Positions 1 to 12,100 of a stretch of 64,000 nt of DNA are shown piece by piece. The stretch's first letter is position 1, and the number at the start of each line of letters is the position of its first letter. Source of the DNA: Antedon mediterranea (Eukaryota > Echinodermata > Crinoidea > Comatulida > Antedonidae). The notes under the pieces were generated by a model. It was given only the letters and a program-made list of their open reading frames with translations. It made no database searches and was not told where the DNA came from. The translations under genes were made by a program, and so were the position numbers. Location of the stretch: NCBI RefSeq assembly GCF_964355755.1, contig NC_092672.1:17482501-17546500 (forward strand), in the 5' to 3' direction.

Positions 1-299
1 TTTATTCAAGTTTACACAGTGAAATTCTTTGGTTTAATGAAAAATATTTCCAGGAAAAAAATAAAAATCCCCAAAAAGATTGAACTGAACTGAACGTGAA
101 AAGCCCGGCCGAAGCACGCGATTGGTCAGTCCATTTTTCTGTCACATTTATAACCATCATCTCTCAACAATCTCTCGATCTGACGCTCAGCAGTGACTTT
201 GACATCGGACAATCTGTATATTCGATCGATTTACATAGTCAATAGAAGTAAAATGACCAAAAAATCTGCTATAATTGATAATTAATTGCACGATTTTGG

Positions 300-405
300 A
301 AGTGGGGCCTTTGTTTTTCAAGGGGGGGTTCGCTGGTAAAAGGGGGGTTCGCGCAAAAGGGGGGGTTCGCCCGAACCCCAAAAAACCCCCCTGGCTACGG
401 GCCTG
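300..405. mobile_element. terminus of a hAT-like non-autonomous element
   Basis: Three spaced copies of a GGGGGGTTCGC-type block (about 323, 341 and 360) are followed by CCTGGCTACGGGCCTG, which ends in CTG at 405. Read inward this is CAGGCCCGTAGCCAGG, the kind of CAG-starting terminus seen in hAT miniature elements of many invertebrates. The opposite terminus is not visible in the window, so the element starts before base 1 or is truncated. Confidence 0.35.
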
Positions 406-1316
406 TTTGTGTACGGCGTATCAAAAATGTCATATTTTTGTATGATGCCTTTTCTGGTTTTTTTTGCCATTCGCCTTTATAAAACAAACATCCATTAACA
501 TTATTAAAAAATAGTAAACCTTTATTTTGTTAACGCATGGAATATTCTTTACTCCATGGTTAACGTATGGCGGATAAATGACACATAAGCGTTTTATTAA
601 TTTTGTAGTGTGGGATAGCAATTCTAATTACAGTATTAACCTTTTGTATTATAATCCTTTTGTATTTCGACACTGTTTATATGAAGCAATTTGACACAGC
701 TGTTAAATTGTTAATTTCAGAAGCCATTGAATTTTCGCTTTGCGTTGGCTTCTTTTGTTACTGACTGCTTATTTTTAATATACATCCTTGTCTAATAAGT
801 TGTGCATTATTTAATAATGCGGGTAGGGTGCATACTTTATTTTACTGTTAACATGATATTTAAGAAAAATAGTACTCTATGAGAATACCACCCAACAAAA
901 AATCAGCTTTGGAAAAGGCAGTTTTGACGACCTAAAGAGCCAAAAATGGTAGTCATACACACATTTCCCTGTAAATGATAAATAAAAGGTTGAGAACATT
1001 TTGCCATTTTCTTTACTAAAATGGATATCATAATTATAATGCTTTCTCTAGCTTGACAGTTGTCATTGGTGAAAACCATAGAAATATTATAATATCTATA
1101 TGGTGCGTTCAAACCATAACAATAACTAAACTATACGTCCCCTATAACATACGATTTCATTCGACATTTGTTTTTTATTTTTGTGTCTTAGTTCTGAGTG
1201 TGATTAGGCTAATTGCACCAAAACATTGTGAATGCGAGTTTGGTGTATATCCAGCTTTTCACAGTTCAAATCCCCTCAAAGTCCTGCTGAGGAATTTTTT
1301 TCCTTACTTAGGTACT
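406..1316. other. gene-free AT-rich stretch
   Basis: No coding region I can support. It contains one member of a dispersed direct repeat (609-750). Short open frames here have no recognisable motif and no splice context. Confidence 0.5.
609..750 (+). repeat. dispersed direct repeat, copy 1
   Basis: About 140 bp, from GTGGGATAGCAATTC to GCGTTGGCT, is nearly identical to 8031-8167, with a few substitutions and a short indel. Same orientation, 7.4 kb apart. No terminal inverted repeat is evident, so it may be a fragment of a longer family. Confidence 0.75.
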
Positions 1317-1318
1317 TA

Positions 1319-4042
1319 CAGTACAGATAATAAATACTGCAACATTTGGACGCGTAGACTACGTTTCGTACGCGTGGCCACTTCGTAGGTTTCGCGTGGC
1401 GTAATCTACGCAAGCTAACATGCTACGCGTAGTCTACGCGTAGCCTACGAAGGGAGAGCTAGGAGGGGAAATCCCAATGTTCAGATTATTGTGTACTGTG
1501 CTACATGCACCACACGGAATTAGTTAACGAATTTGAATACTAGTTTTCATCAAATTTAAAATGCGAGTTAATTACTGTGAAGTAATAATAAATGTATTAA
1601 TATTAGTATTAATTACTGTGTGTTGGTTGTGTTAAAATGGGACATTTATTTTTATGAAAGAAGAACAAGTGTAGTACATCTATCACCGATCGGCCAACGT
1701 ACGGACGGACGGCGGTCGTCGTCTGTTTGTGTGAAATGGCCTCCGGCTAGGCCTAGCTAGCTTGCTAAAAAGGTAGGGTTACCGGCGTACCTACCGACAG
1801 TTTAATTTTAAAATATGTGGTACGCCTATAGTACTTATAGGCCTACTTAGTAGTAGTACTGTATGATAATCCATACTGTGTACAAGCGTTAAATACGATG
1901 TACATGGCGTGAAAATGTGAAATAATGTGGTATAGCCTAGCTAGGTGACAGAAGGATATTTTCTCGATACGACAGTTTTCGCCGTGAAGCTGCTGTTTAC
2001 CCACGTGTGTGTATCGCGCAGTACCACTCTACAGTCTGAACTATGTTTGTTTACTAATACTAGGCTATAATAATGAACGATGTTTCGTTTTAAAATTGCG
2101 TTTAAATGAAATATTACGCTTATTTAGTACTACTGTATGGGATAATATGAATTGTTTAAATACTGTAAATGTCAAAATAATAGAATACAAATACGATATT
2201 ATTTTTGTTCCAACGGAAATCGAGACGGATCACTCCATTTGTAATTCATTCGCCCAGTGTGTTTATATCCACGTGTTTATGATCCGCGGATGGATACTCT
2301 CTCTGAACTGTACTTTTATGTTTTGCTTTTAACCTTCAATTTAGTGAAGTTCAACTTTTATTAAATAAAGTCTTGCATATTTCCTAACCCTAAAATTTAT
2401 TTTTATTTATAACTAAAATAACATTTATTTAAATACTACCGTATATTTCGGTGTATAAGTCGCACTTTTGACACGCAAATTTGACCTCTAAATTAAGGGT
2501 GCGTCTTATACACCGAACATAAATGCCTCACCACACAGATTGTACATAGGCCTAGGCTATCACCTCGTTTGCTAGGCCTGAGTAGGCTAGGCCTAGCTAC
2601 AGTAACTAACTAACGTAACGGCAACCTGCTTCTGCCTAGTTTTCAAGTCATTTCAGCATGATTTGTTCATTATGGCGCTCCGATAAAATTTTATTTGTAA
2701 ACGTTTACGTCGTACGATTGGAATAGTATTTATTTATACAGTAGTTATACGCACGACCGCCGTACCCCAAGCGCAAGCCCTTATTTTGGTGGCCACATGG
2801 TGTACGGTATTCGACTAGTATATTCTCCAGGTGATTATAGCATGGACCTAGCGTACACACTTCTCGGATACATAGATACTAATCGAATACGATTGTCCGT
2901 GAAAACGCGCGCCCTCTCGAAATGATCAAGCGAGGCTAGCCCACACACGTGCGTGTTACACACACGGTCATGCACTCGATGTTGCGGCGAAACTCATGAA
3001 TAACAAGTTAGAAAGAACTTGTTGAGGCTGGGCGCGGCCGAGCCTAGGTAAGAAAAAACATAAATAAAGGATGCCGTTGTAGATATAACAAAATATATTA
3101 TTACAATAATATTGATTACATTTTAAAAAAAACATTGTTTTGATGAAATATAAGGTGCGTCTTATACATCGACGATATAAAAAATACCGATATTTTACTC
3201 TCAGTTGGGGGTGCGGGTTATACACAGGTGCGACTTATACACCGAAATATACGGTATCTAATTTATTATCGCGCATGACTAAAAAAAAACCAAAACAACA
3301 AGATCAGGCAAGCACATGTTATGCATGGAGGTATTATACCATGTGTTATGTGTCCTCCGATCCTCCTCCTCTCTGCTGATGACGATGTTCTGAACAACCT
3401 GTAACTTGACCCTCCACCGATCCTCTGCTGCAGGTTGTTACAATAGCTAATAATGGAGTTTGATGTACAGTTACGACAGTTTCAAACCTGGATATTTTTT
3501 GTTCAAATGAAACATACTGAGTACTGTATTAATTACTTATAAAAAATTAACTTCCAATTTTAGGCCTACTACTAATACTATTGCTATGGAAGGTAGTCAT
3601 AATAACGGCCCGTCATCAATTCATTTTGTACACTACTGCCTGGCCGGCGATGGTGAATGTACAGCAGTAGCCTAGGCTAGGCCTAGTTAATTAGACTTTT
3701 CGCGTCTAGCCTAGGCTTTGAGCAATTTTAATTGCTATTTTCTTTAGAAAAATTTGAATTTCAAGTATGTTTAATAATGATGATGATATTATTGTATTGG
3801 CGAAACAATCGTATCATTTCTATTTATTCGAACCTTTCGTAGCCTGCTTAGCCGTCGACGATGTACTTGTACACAGTTGAGTTTGGGGAATTCCCACACA
3901 CAGTTGATCACAACGTAGGCTACGAATGCTACGCGTAGCCTACGCACTACGAATGCTACGCCACGCAACCGCCACGCACCCGCCACGCGTAGACTACGTT
4001 ACCTACGCGTGGCAAATGTTGCAGTAGTTTTTATCTGTACTG
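1319..4042. mobile_element. TA-flanked palindromic element, copy A
   Basis: The element begins CAGTACAGATAA and ends TTATCTGTACTG, each flanked by TA. The inverted termini extend inward through a TACTGCAACATTTG-type stretch into arrays of the short palindrome CTACGCGTAG. It is homologous over its whole length, in opposite orientation, to 15235-17110. The extra 0.8 kb in this copy is explained by the insertion at 2439-3254. No coding capacity is seen. A TA duplication with CAG termini fits a Tc1/mariner or pogo-type non-autonomous element; the family is an inference. Confidence 0.75.
2439..3254. mobile_element. TA-flanked miniature element inserted in copy A
   Basis: Inverted termini begin CCGTATATTTCGGTGTATAA and extend about 27 bp. 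TA duplications lie at 2437-2438 and 3255-3256. The sister copy B (15235-17110) has the uninterrupted site with a single TA, which proves an 816-bp insertion plus TA duplication. Partial relatives lie at 32380-32664 and 36514-36726. The interior is non-coding. This is probably a Tc1/mariner-like miniature element. Confidence 0.88.
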
Positions 4043-4102
4043 TAGGTAAAACAACGGTGGTCAAACTATGGTAAAATTACTTTTAAGATTTATTTAATAT
4101 AA

Positions 4103-6559
4103 TTTATTGTAACGCTCACAAAATCGAAACGCCCAGTCGTTTCATTTGTTCGAAAAAGCACTGAAAAGTCGGAAGAGTCCACTTTAGGCTACATTGTTAC
4201 AGATACAGTTCCGGTCTCATTGAATTTATTTGTAGCATATCTTTCTTGTCGTCAGCATTATGTTAAATACAAGCAATCACAAACCTTCAAGACTATTGAC
4301 AAATTTGTTAATTACCGGCCTCCTGTAAAACGAGCAATTGTAGACAAATTCCCGCAAATTATTGAAATAGCTAAAAACTTTATTGAAAGAAGTGGATTTG
4401 AAGCACATCGACGTCGCCAAAGCACCACCGGACACTGTGGAACTGGTCTGAAAGCGGTTCGGGACCATCTTCTTCACGAAGTACCAGGTTTGGCTGAGCA
4501 GCATCCCAATTTTAGTAAGTACAACATTTGATAAATTATTATTTATATGGATATCCAAGTATATTAAATATATAATTAAACTAGGCCTATGAATCCGGGA
4601 CGGGGACCCGGATGGATAAATCGACATAGCGTCGACTTTTGTAATTTACCTAGTATAATCATAAAGAATTTTCCATGGTATAATGTGATCATGCAAAACA
4701 ATGACAACTTTATTAATTTTCTTTCTGTAGGTATTCATACTGTGCACCGCATGCTACAGGCCCCTCATCAAGGTCGTAACAGTTCAGCAAGGTACAAAGG
4801 TTTCATCGATGCTAAAGTTCCAAAAAAAGATAATGGAAGGATGAAAGAAAATGACAATGCTCATTTTTACAATGCGAGGGTGAAGTATTGCCTTCAATTA
4901 AGTGCAGCATTTCCGGATGTGTGTAGTGTATATTCTGTTGACAACAAAAACAAAGTGAAGATAGGTAAGATCAATCATATACAATTAAGAATTTTCAAAT
5001 GTAACATCCACAGAATATTAACGGCCATACAAAATTGGGTGAGAATGTTAGGTGGATTCTGAAATAAATATTAATTAAAACAACTTATTTTACATTTAAT
5101 TTGAATTGCTTATGATAATCTTGAAAGAAAAGCAGTTATGTAACGCAAAATTGTCGGCGAGGGAGTGAATGAGAATGGGTTTTGATGATAATCTGGAAAC
5201 TCTAAAATAATTTTGTGAAATGTGCTATATTTCGTTGGAAAATACTTTTCTTTAAATTAATACATTATTTCTTTATTTAAGTGTACGAACCTAAATACAA
5301 AGTCATATCAATTATAACCAAGCCCTACCAGTAGACCATACAAAGTGTTTTGAGAATGTGTATTGCATCAACTCTATGTTTGTATTACTATTATTATTAT
5401 ATTATTATTATTTATTGTTTTTATTTTTAAAGGAAAAGATGTCCCAGCTGTTGATCGAAGGACAAAAATAAGAAGAATATTTCCAACCATTGACAGGCCG
5501 GTGCTTTTAGATCACGACTTCCCAAGTCATTCAGGCTACCTAATTACACCATGTGGATATATGAAATTGACACTACCTAACCCCCCTGAAAAATCGATTG
5601 ATTCGCTAGGTCGGCTAGAATACAAACTACATAGGAATGGCCCCGTTACCATCATTAACAGGGGACCCATGACAAAATGCACCGTAGCCTCCCATATCAA
5701 CGACCTGCTGCCAATAGTGAAAGAGGAAGTCCGTACAGGAAAATCAATTTTAACTATAATTGCAGATGGCGGGTGCGACTTTAATTCCGGTCATCATACA
5801 AATTTACTATATTATGCTAGACTGTTTAGAGATACTGGCTTAGATGCTCTGATTGTGACAGCGTATGCTCCAGGACAATCGGCTCTAAATCCGATCGAAC
5901 ATGCCTGGGCTCCTTGTACATTAGCGTTAACGTCTGTTATGTTCACGGATCGACTTGAATGCGAAGACAGACCGCCATGGCAGCAAGGTTTAAACGAAGA
6001 AGAAATGCGTCTGAAAGAATGTAAAGTATTTGACAACGCACTAAAAAACTTAGAACAATACTGGAAAAGTGTACATTTTAGCGGCGTTCCGATTAGTGTA
6101 AGCCACTTATTGTCTTCGTCAAAAGAAACGCCTTATGATGACTACAGTCAAGTGCACGCTGTTATGGCGTCTAACAGCGGGAAAACGTTCAGACAAAGCA
6201 ATCTTGTAGACGAGTCCCAGTTTATGCTTCAACATATTGATAAAAGGAAAGGTTTTTTAGTTTTTTCTAAATGTAGAGACCCTAACTGTACACATTGCAG
6301 CCGCAATCCTATAATTGCCCACGATGTAATGAATGCCTGTTTTAATAGGGATGGATTTCCTTCACCCATGCAAAGCGAGAAAGAAGGACACTTCCTCACC
6401 ATTCATGAGGTATTAAAGTTAAATTCATGGGATACTCTCGATCAGCTGATGCCACCTGCTGGTGGAAGATGTGCCATTTGTCCCGCATATGGATTCAACA
6501 GCAACGCAGAGATAACTTCTCACAGGAGAAAGTACCATCCAAGGCAGCAGGTCCTTTAG
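4103..6559 (+). CDS. DDE-transposase-like protein, three visible exons
   Basis: Exons are up to 4514 (donor GTAAGT), 4731-4964 (acceptor TTTCTGTAG, donor GTAAGA) and 5433-6559 (stop TAG). Both introns are phase 1, and the joined frame is open for nearly 600 residues. The 5' end is unresolved: the frame opens after a stop at 4100-4102, with no convincing ATG, so an upstream exon is likely. The N-terminal part has an arginine-rich stretch (AHRRRQST) followed by a helix-turn-helix-like region. The catalytic core candidates are VYSVDNKNKVKIG across the exon 2/3 junction, then IIADGGCDFNSG and APGQSALNPIEHAW in exon 3, giving D, D and E. C-terminal Cys/His pairs (CRDPNCTHC; CAICPAYGF with H-x3-H) look like zinc fingers. 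It resembles a large, poorly named invertebrate family that I recall from cnidarian and echinoderm genomes. It could be a live element's transposase or a domesticated gene; no flanking inverted repeats of its own were found. Confidence 0.72.
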
Positions 6560-7001
6560 TTGCTATGTTTAAAACTACTTGTAATTTATATATGTTGGCC
6601 TATTTCAGCCTTTGTACACTGAAATATATCTGTATTTTATTGTATTTTTATATATCTAGTTTTTTATGAATTTTTTACATACTGTATATTTTTATATAAC
6701 GTTTTAAACTTTTTTAAACGTTTTTTTATGCTGTTTGTTGCCTTTAGGAAGACAAATTTTAAAATATTATTTTTGGACAATAAAGTAATCTTGATTATCA
6801 ATACTGTATACATATCGTAGTATAACTGCAATGATCTATTGATGTGTGAATCAGAATTAAAGATTTCCATTTTATGAATTTATTGTACTGTCTTGCTTGT
6901 ATACTTTTGTATTATGGTATTTTTATTTATTTATTTTTTGCTTTCAGGGAATGTACGGCTATTATTATTTGAAGTTCAAACAAATAATAATTTCCAAATT
7001 C
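6560..7001. other. 3' flank of the transposase-like gene
   Basis: AT-rich, non-coding. It contains a likely polyadenylation signal at 6779 and no recognisable gene. Confidence 0.45.
6779..6784 (+). promoter_or_regulatory. candidate polyadenylation signal AATAAA
   Basis: AATAAA about 220 bases after the stop codon of the transposase-like gene, in an AT-rich 3' flank. The motif is common by chance in DNA of this composition, so only its position supports it. Confidence 0.35.
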
Positions 7002-7005
7002 TTAA

Positions 7006-7508
7006 AGATGTATTGTCCCTTGAAACACAAAAAATGAAAAAAAAAATATTCTAAATTTAAATTGGCCATATCAAAGTGATATTAAAGTTATTCACTTTAA
7101 GTCGAAAATTCGAGGCAAAAACAACAAGTTTACGTAATTAACAGGTAAATTAATTTAATTACATTTCGTCTGGAAAATCGTCACGAGTGAAAGTAAACAA
7201 AGATTTCAAACCACGAGTATGCATGATGCTAATTAGGATTGTTTACAACTCGTCGCGGTTGAGAAGGTGTTTTCACACAGATCGCGAGGAAGTTTTATGA
7301 TTATGCATACAGAGTAGCCAAACAAGCGCGTTGCATTATGAATATGTTTTGATCGAAAACTTTGACTGGAAGTCAAAGTTATTTTTTGAACAAATTTTTG
7401 GTCAAAGTTAATAACTATCATGATACTTAAAAATGACACACTTTTTTTCGAAATACCCTGTATTAAAAAAAATTTTTTTTGGGAATTACTCAAAGGGACA
7501 ATACATCT
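7006..7508. mobile_element. TTAA-flanked miniature element
   Basis: Inverted termini AGATGTATTGTCCCTT at both ends are bounded by TTAA at 7002-7005 and 7509-7512. TTAA duplications are typical of piggyBac and Kolobok superfamilies. The 503-bp interior is AT-rich and non-coding. Confidence 0.75.
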
Positions 7509-7512
7509 TTAA

Positions 7513-9124
7513 CAATAACGTGGTTTGTTCGCGTACCATAGTATTTAATAATTAGCCTAATATCAATACATTTATTGGACAATGGACGAACAGTAAAACA
7601 ATACAGAATGAATAAAAATCATACGGTACAATTTCTGTGACTTAATATACTATGGACTTAAAACAATGTATTAAACGCCCAATTGAATTTCGCTGTTAGT
7701 TTGAAAATTAATGGAAAACAATACACGAGTGCACTGAATATCGTGCTAAATATAGATATATTTGTACTGTAATTTCTATTGAAAAAGATAGATTAATTTA
7801 CAAATTGTTTTAACAACGGTAATTTTTCAAAAAGAACAGAACAGATTTGCTTATATTATTGTGGAGGAACCTGTACCATAGTATACTATATATTTCCAAT
7901 TCACCATAATGCCTAAAAGGGGAGGTGGTTTTATAGCTGTCACTGCTTGCTGCTTCTTTGGTACTTGACAAATCACACCTCAATATGCAATTAACTGATG
8001 ACCAGATCTTCTCTCTCTAGTATGTAAAAGCGTGGGATAGAAATTCTAATTATTAACCTTTTGTATTATAATCCTTTTGTATTTCGACACTGTTTATATG
8101 AAGCAATTTGACACAGCTGTTAAATTGTTAATTTCAGAAGCCATTGAATTTGCCCTTTGCGTTGGCTTATTATTTTTCGTTTATTTTATTATTATCCTTA
8201 TTCTATATTTTATTTTAATAAATGCAGTTTACTTGTTAGGCCCTCGTTACGACTGCTCAGTACCAGATTGCCTGATTTTGAAAATTGTCTTCTGTTTAAA
8301 ATATTGATGATAATAAAAAAAAGTGGTCCAGAATTGGGATCCCATAATACTATTGAATGCTCATTGACCCATATCTGTATGTGGTTTCAATGTGTTAAAG
8401 ATCTGGAATAAGTTCGTTTTAGTAATCATGCTACTAATATAGACTACATAAACCCCCTTGGCGGAGGTAATAAACACACATTAAAAGAATACATTTTGAC
8501 GACTTTTCTACTACTACAATGACGAACACAGGTATTAGCCAAATATGTAACCTGTTTAAATTACTCCCACACAAATTCACAATAGTTGTGATCTTATTCA
8601 AGTTGTTCACACTATTATACTTTCTTACACTGACGGTGTAAAATATAGTTACTTATAGTTAATTAATTTGCTTTATTTTCAATTCATTATGTTCTTAAAA
8701 ATGAGTTTTAAATCACATATCGAAGACTGTGGCTGCTGATAATTTTGAATTTTTAGTATTGCAATATCTCTTGTGGGGAAGCGTGAGGTACCTATATTTA
8801 AATTAACAATTTTAATATTAATTTTTGTATTTGTTATACTGTTTTGTGAACACCTTGCAAATTGTTATTTTCAAATCCCATTATTTGTGCATTTGTGTTG
8901 GCTTTTAGTCGTAGATAATTTGGCTGTTTATTTTAATATACAGCATTATTTTAGTTTTCATTACGTAATATACCACGCCTTCACTGTTTACCTGAAGCCT
9001 GAGAAAGTTTGATTTGAGCATCTTTGGAATGCGTCCCTGTGCAGTCCAGTAAACAATAGTGTCAATAAATGCACAGTCGAGGCATCCATAACTATCACTT
9101 CATCATAATTATTTCTACAAGTAA
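7513..9124. other. intergenic, no gene seen
   Basis: AT-rich. It holds copy 2 of the 140-bp dispersed repeat (8031-8167). A small hydrophobic open frame at 8773-9012 has no motif or splice context and is not called a gene. Confidence 0.45.
8031..8167 (+). repeat. dispersed direct repeat, copy 2
   Basis: Partner of 609-750 in the same orientation. The shared core runs from GTGGGATAG through TTGACACAGCTG to GCGTTGGCT. Confidence 0.75.
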
Positions 9125-12100
9125 CATCGAATTTTAAAATGTCTCTACGCCGTCAGAAAACTAGCACATGCTTTGGTCTATTTTGATTCAGACGAAAGTA
9201 CAGCAATTGTACTATCTAAGAAGTTGCAGGGAGACAAAGTTCCTAACGGTGTCGTTAAAATGGTATACAACAAACAACAATTAACGTGCCGCATTGTGGA
9301 ACTTTCTGACACATCTGATGATTTAGTTCACAAAGACACACTGTTCTGGGAGAAACGCAAGCGAGAGCTTGGTAAGTAATGTTATATTGTAGTTATTCAT
9401 TCAAATAGTGAATGAATAATATTTATTTTAACTTCTTAAATACCAGACCTACTGTTGTACTTGCTGTCGAATGTTATCGTGAACATACGAGTTGACGTAT
9501 TACAGACATTATCCACGCATTGTACGTTCTCGAGGCTGGTCGATTATTTAACATATTTTTACGCCAAAATTGATAAAAATGCGCACTAAAAAAATGTATA
9601 TTTTGCATATTACACTTTATTATAATTATATTTAAAATATTTAATCGTACCTCAATATTAGCCTATATAACATGTATTTTGTAATGGCACAAGCCATATT
9701 TGTAACAGTAGGCCTATTGTTTTTTCTGAAATCATAATAAAATTAAATTATAGGCGCAATCAAATTTTAAACCTAATGATTTAATATATTTATGACTGTA
9801 CTTTCTTTTATTAAATTATAGACTTAAACCTAATATCCTTTATATTTTGTCATTCCTGTATAACTGATTAATCATTTTATATCGACAGATGATGACTCTG
9901 AAGTTACTGTTGACTCCCCTAACAAAAAATCAAGGAAGAATGACCCCAGGAAAGATGTCAACACAGAAAATGAGAGACCAAAGAAAGACCAAACGGAAAA
10001 TGAGAAACCCAAGAATGACCAAACGGAAAATGACCAAACAGAAACGGAGAAACCCAAGAATGACCAAACGGAAAAAGAAAACCCCAAGAATGACCAAACG
10101 GAAAATGACCAAACAGAAACGGAGAAACCCAGGAATGACCAAAGGGAAAAGGAGAAATCCAAGAGTGACCAAACGGAAAAGGAGAAACCAAATAATGACC
10201 AAACAGAAAAGGAGAAACCCAAGAATGTCCAAACAGAAAAGGAAAACCAAAAGAATAACCAAACGGACAAGGAGAAACCAAATAATGACCAAACGGACAA
10301 AGAGAAACCAAATAATGAGCAAACGGAAAATGAACAACCGATCCCGAATTTTGACATCCAACTCCAGTCACCCAACGCCGTAATTGTGACGGAATTCGAG
10401 AGTCCATCGGAAAGCGGTAAGTCCTGCAATTTGTTTTGTTTAAAAAAAGTAAATAACAACATAAAATCACAGTAATAAATAACATCATGAATAGTAATTT
10501 ACATTAACGATTCAAATATTACATACACACAAAATTGGAGAAGCAAAATAATGAAACAAAACGTGTATATTCTAGATTAGATTAATACCTAAAAATACAG
10601 ACACCAACGACGGCATTTTAATAACGGTGTGTAACGTTTAATAACAGCATATAAATATATTATGAAACCCTCGAATTTATTTACTAGACAAGTAATTGGC
10701 AGGGCTCCAATGGTATGAACTACCCTGGGTAAATAAATGAAATAAATAAATAAACCATTATGTTGTTCCCAAACTAGGTGTTGTGTATAACAATTATCAT
10801 TGACATTTTTTTAATTATAGACATTGAGCTTGATATCGATTCCGACCTTCTTGTCGAAGTCCTTGCTGGTCCTCTATTGAGCAGCACAGTCTTAAGTAGT
10901 AAGTATATATCACTTTGAATAATAGTTGTTTTGATAAGTATTTGCCTCAAATGCTGTTGTGGGTACTTTAAAACAAAGAAATCTATCTATATCTTTAGTA
11001 CTGTATAACTACTTTGGCTCTTAAATACGTACCTCATTCTTTGACAAATAACAGAACTCAATTTTGACATTTCCTTAGTTTTAATTTGCTGGTTTATTGT
11101 GTGTCTTAATTAAGATCCCTTAACTGTTACCTATTTCATTGAATTTATTTATTTTGTATTATCTTCCCAACTTTAACTTAAATGGTTTTTTTTTCTTTTA
11201 ATTTGTAAAAATCGGTGTTTTGACCCATTTTAAACTATACACAGTGAATGTAAATTAATATTAACTTGGCACCGCATTGGCCTGTTATATTTTTGATATT
11301 ATAAAAACGTTGGGCATCCTATACGATTATATTAAATGAATGTTATACATTTCTTCTTTCAGATCAAACTGGATGTACGGCATGCGCTTGCGCAAAGTGC
11401 ATGAAGGTCCCAAACATGCTGGAAACAATTATAACAAATCAAACAATTATTATGCAGCAGCTAACCACCCGGTTAGGTTATACTCAACAAGTGCAGCAAG
11501 TAGCAGCTCCGCCGACCAATGCCTTACTTGGTGAAACAAATGGTAGAGCTGACAGTAATGGCATTGTTCATATAGGGGGGCTGGTGCCCGTAGCCGAGGA
11601 AAAGTACAAAGCCGCAGTTGGCGTTGGCAAAAATAAGTCAGCAACAAAAATGACTAGAAGACTGCTGGACATAATGTTCACACAGGAGGAGCTAGCAGTA
11701 TCTAATTTGTACGGCTCTAAGAAAATAGAGAATGGCAAACTTGTCACAAGGCCAGCACTAGAAGCGCCACGTTCGCGGGCACTTTTCAGACAAATTGAAC
11801 AGGAATTTCCAGGTGCCACCTCAAACAATTATTTAGCTTTAAAAGAGGCTGTCAATAGTAAATGCCGAAGAATTAAGCCCCTTTCTCACAGATGTGCCTG
11901 CAATATACCGGTACAGTGCTGGCGTCGTGCCGGTATCGTTACCGGCATATACCCATTCTCATCGGACTATCGTGCCGGAAATATAACCGGTATATACCGG
12001 CTTTCTGTGAGAAAGGAGTCGGGCATATTCGGCCAATAAAATGTCTCTGACAAAATAATTATTGAGGGCGTCCTTTATTGTTATTATTTTTGTCTAGCGA

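Noticed and set aside
8773-9012. 79-codon hydrophobic open frame
   Set aside because: AT-rich sequence readily yields hydrophobic frames; no signal of splicing, conservation or homology that I can see.
9872-10488. Several long minus-strand open frames rich in Phe, Ser, Trp and Leu
   Set aside because: They are the opposite strand of the BEN gene's tandem repeat exon. The plus strand has proper splice sites and a continuous domain order.
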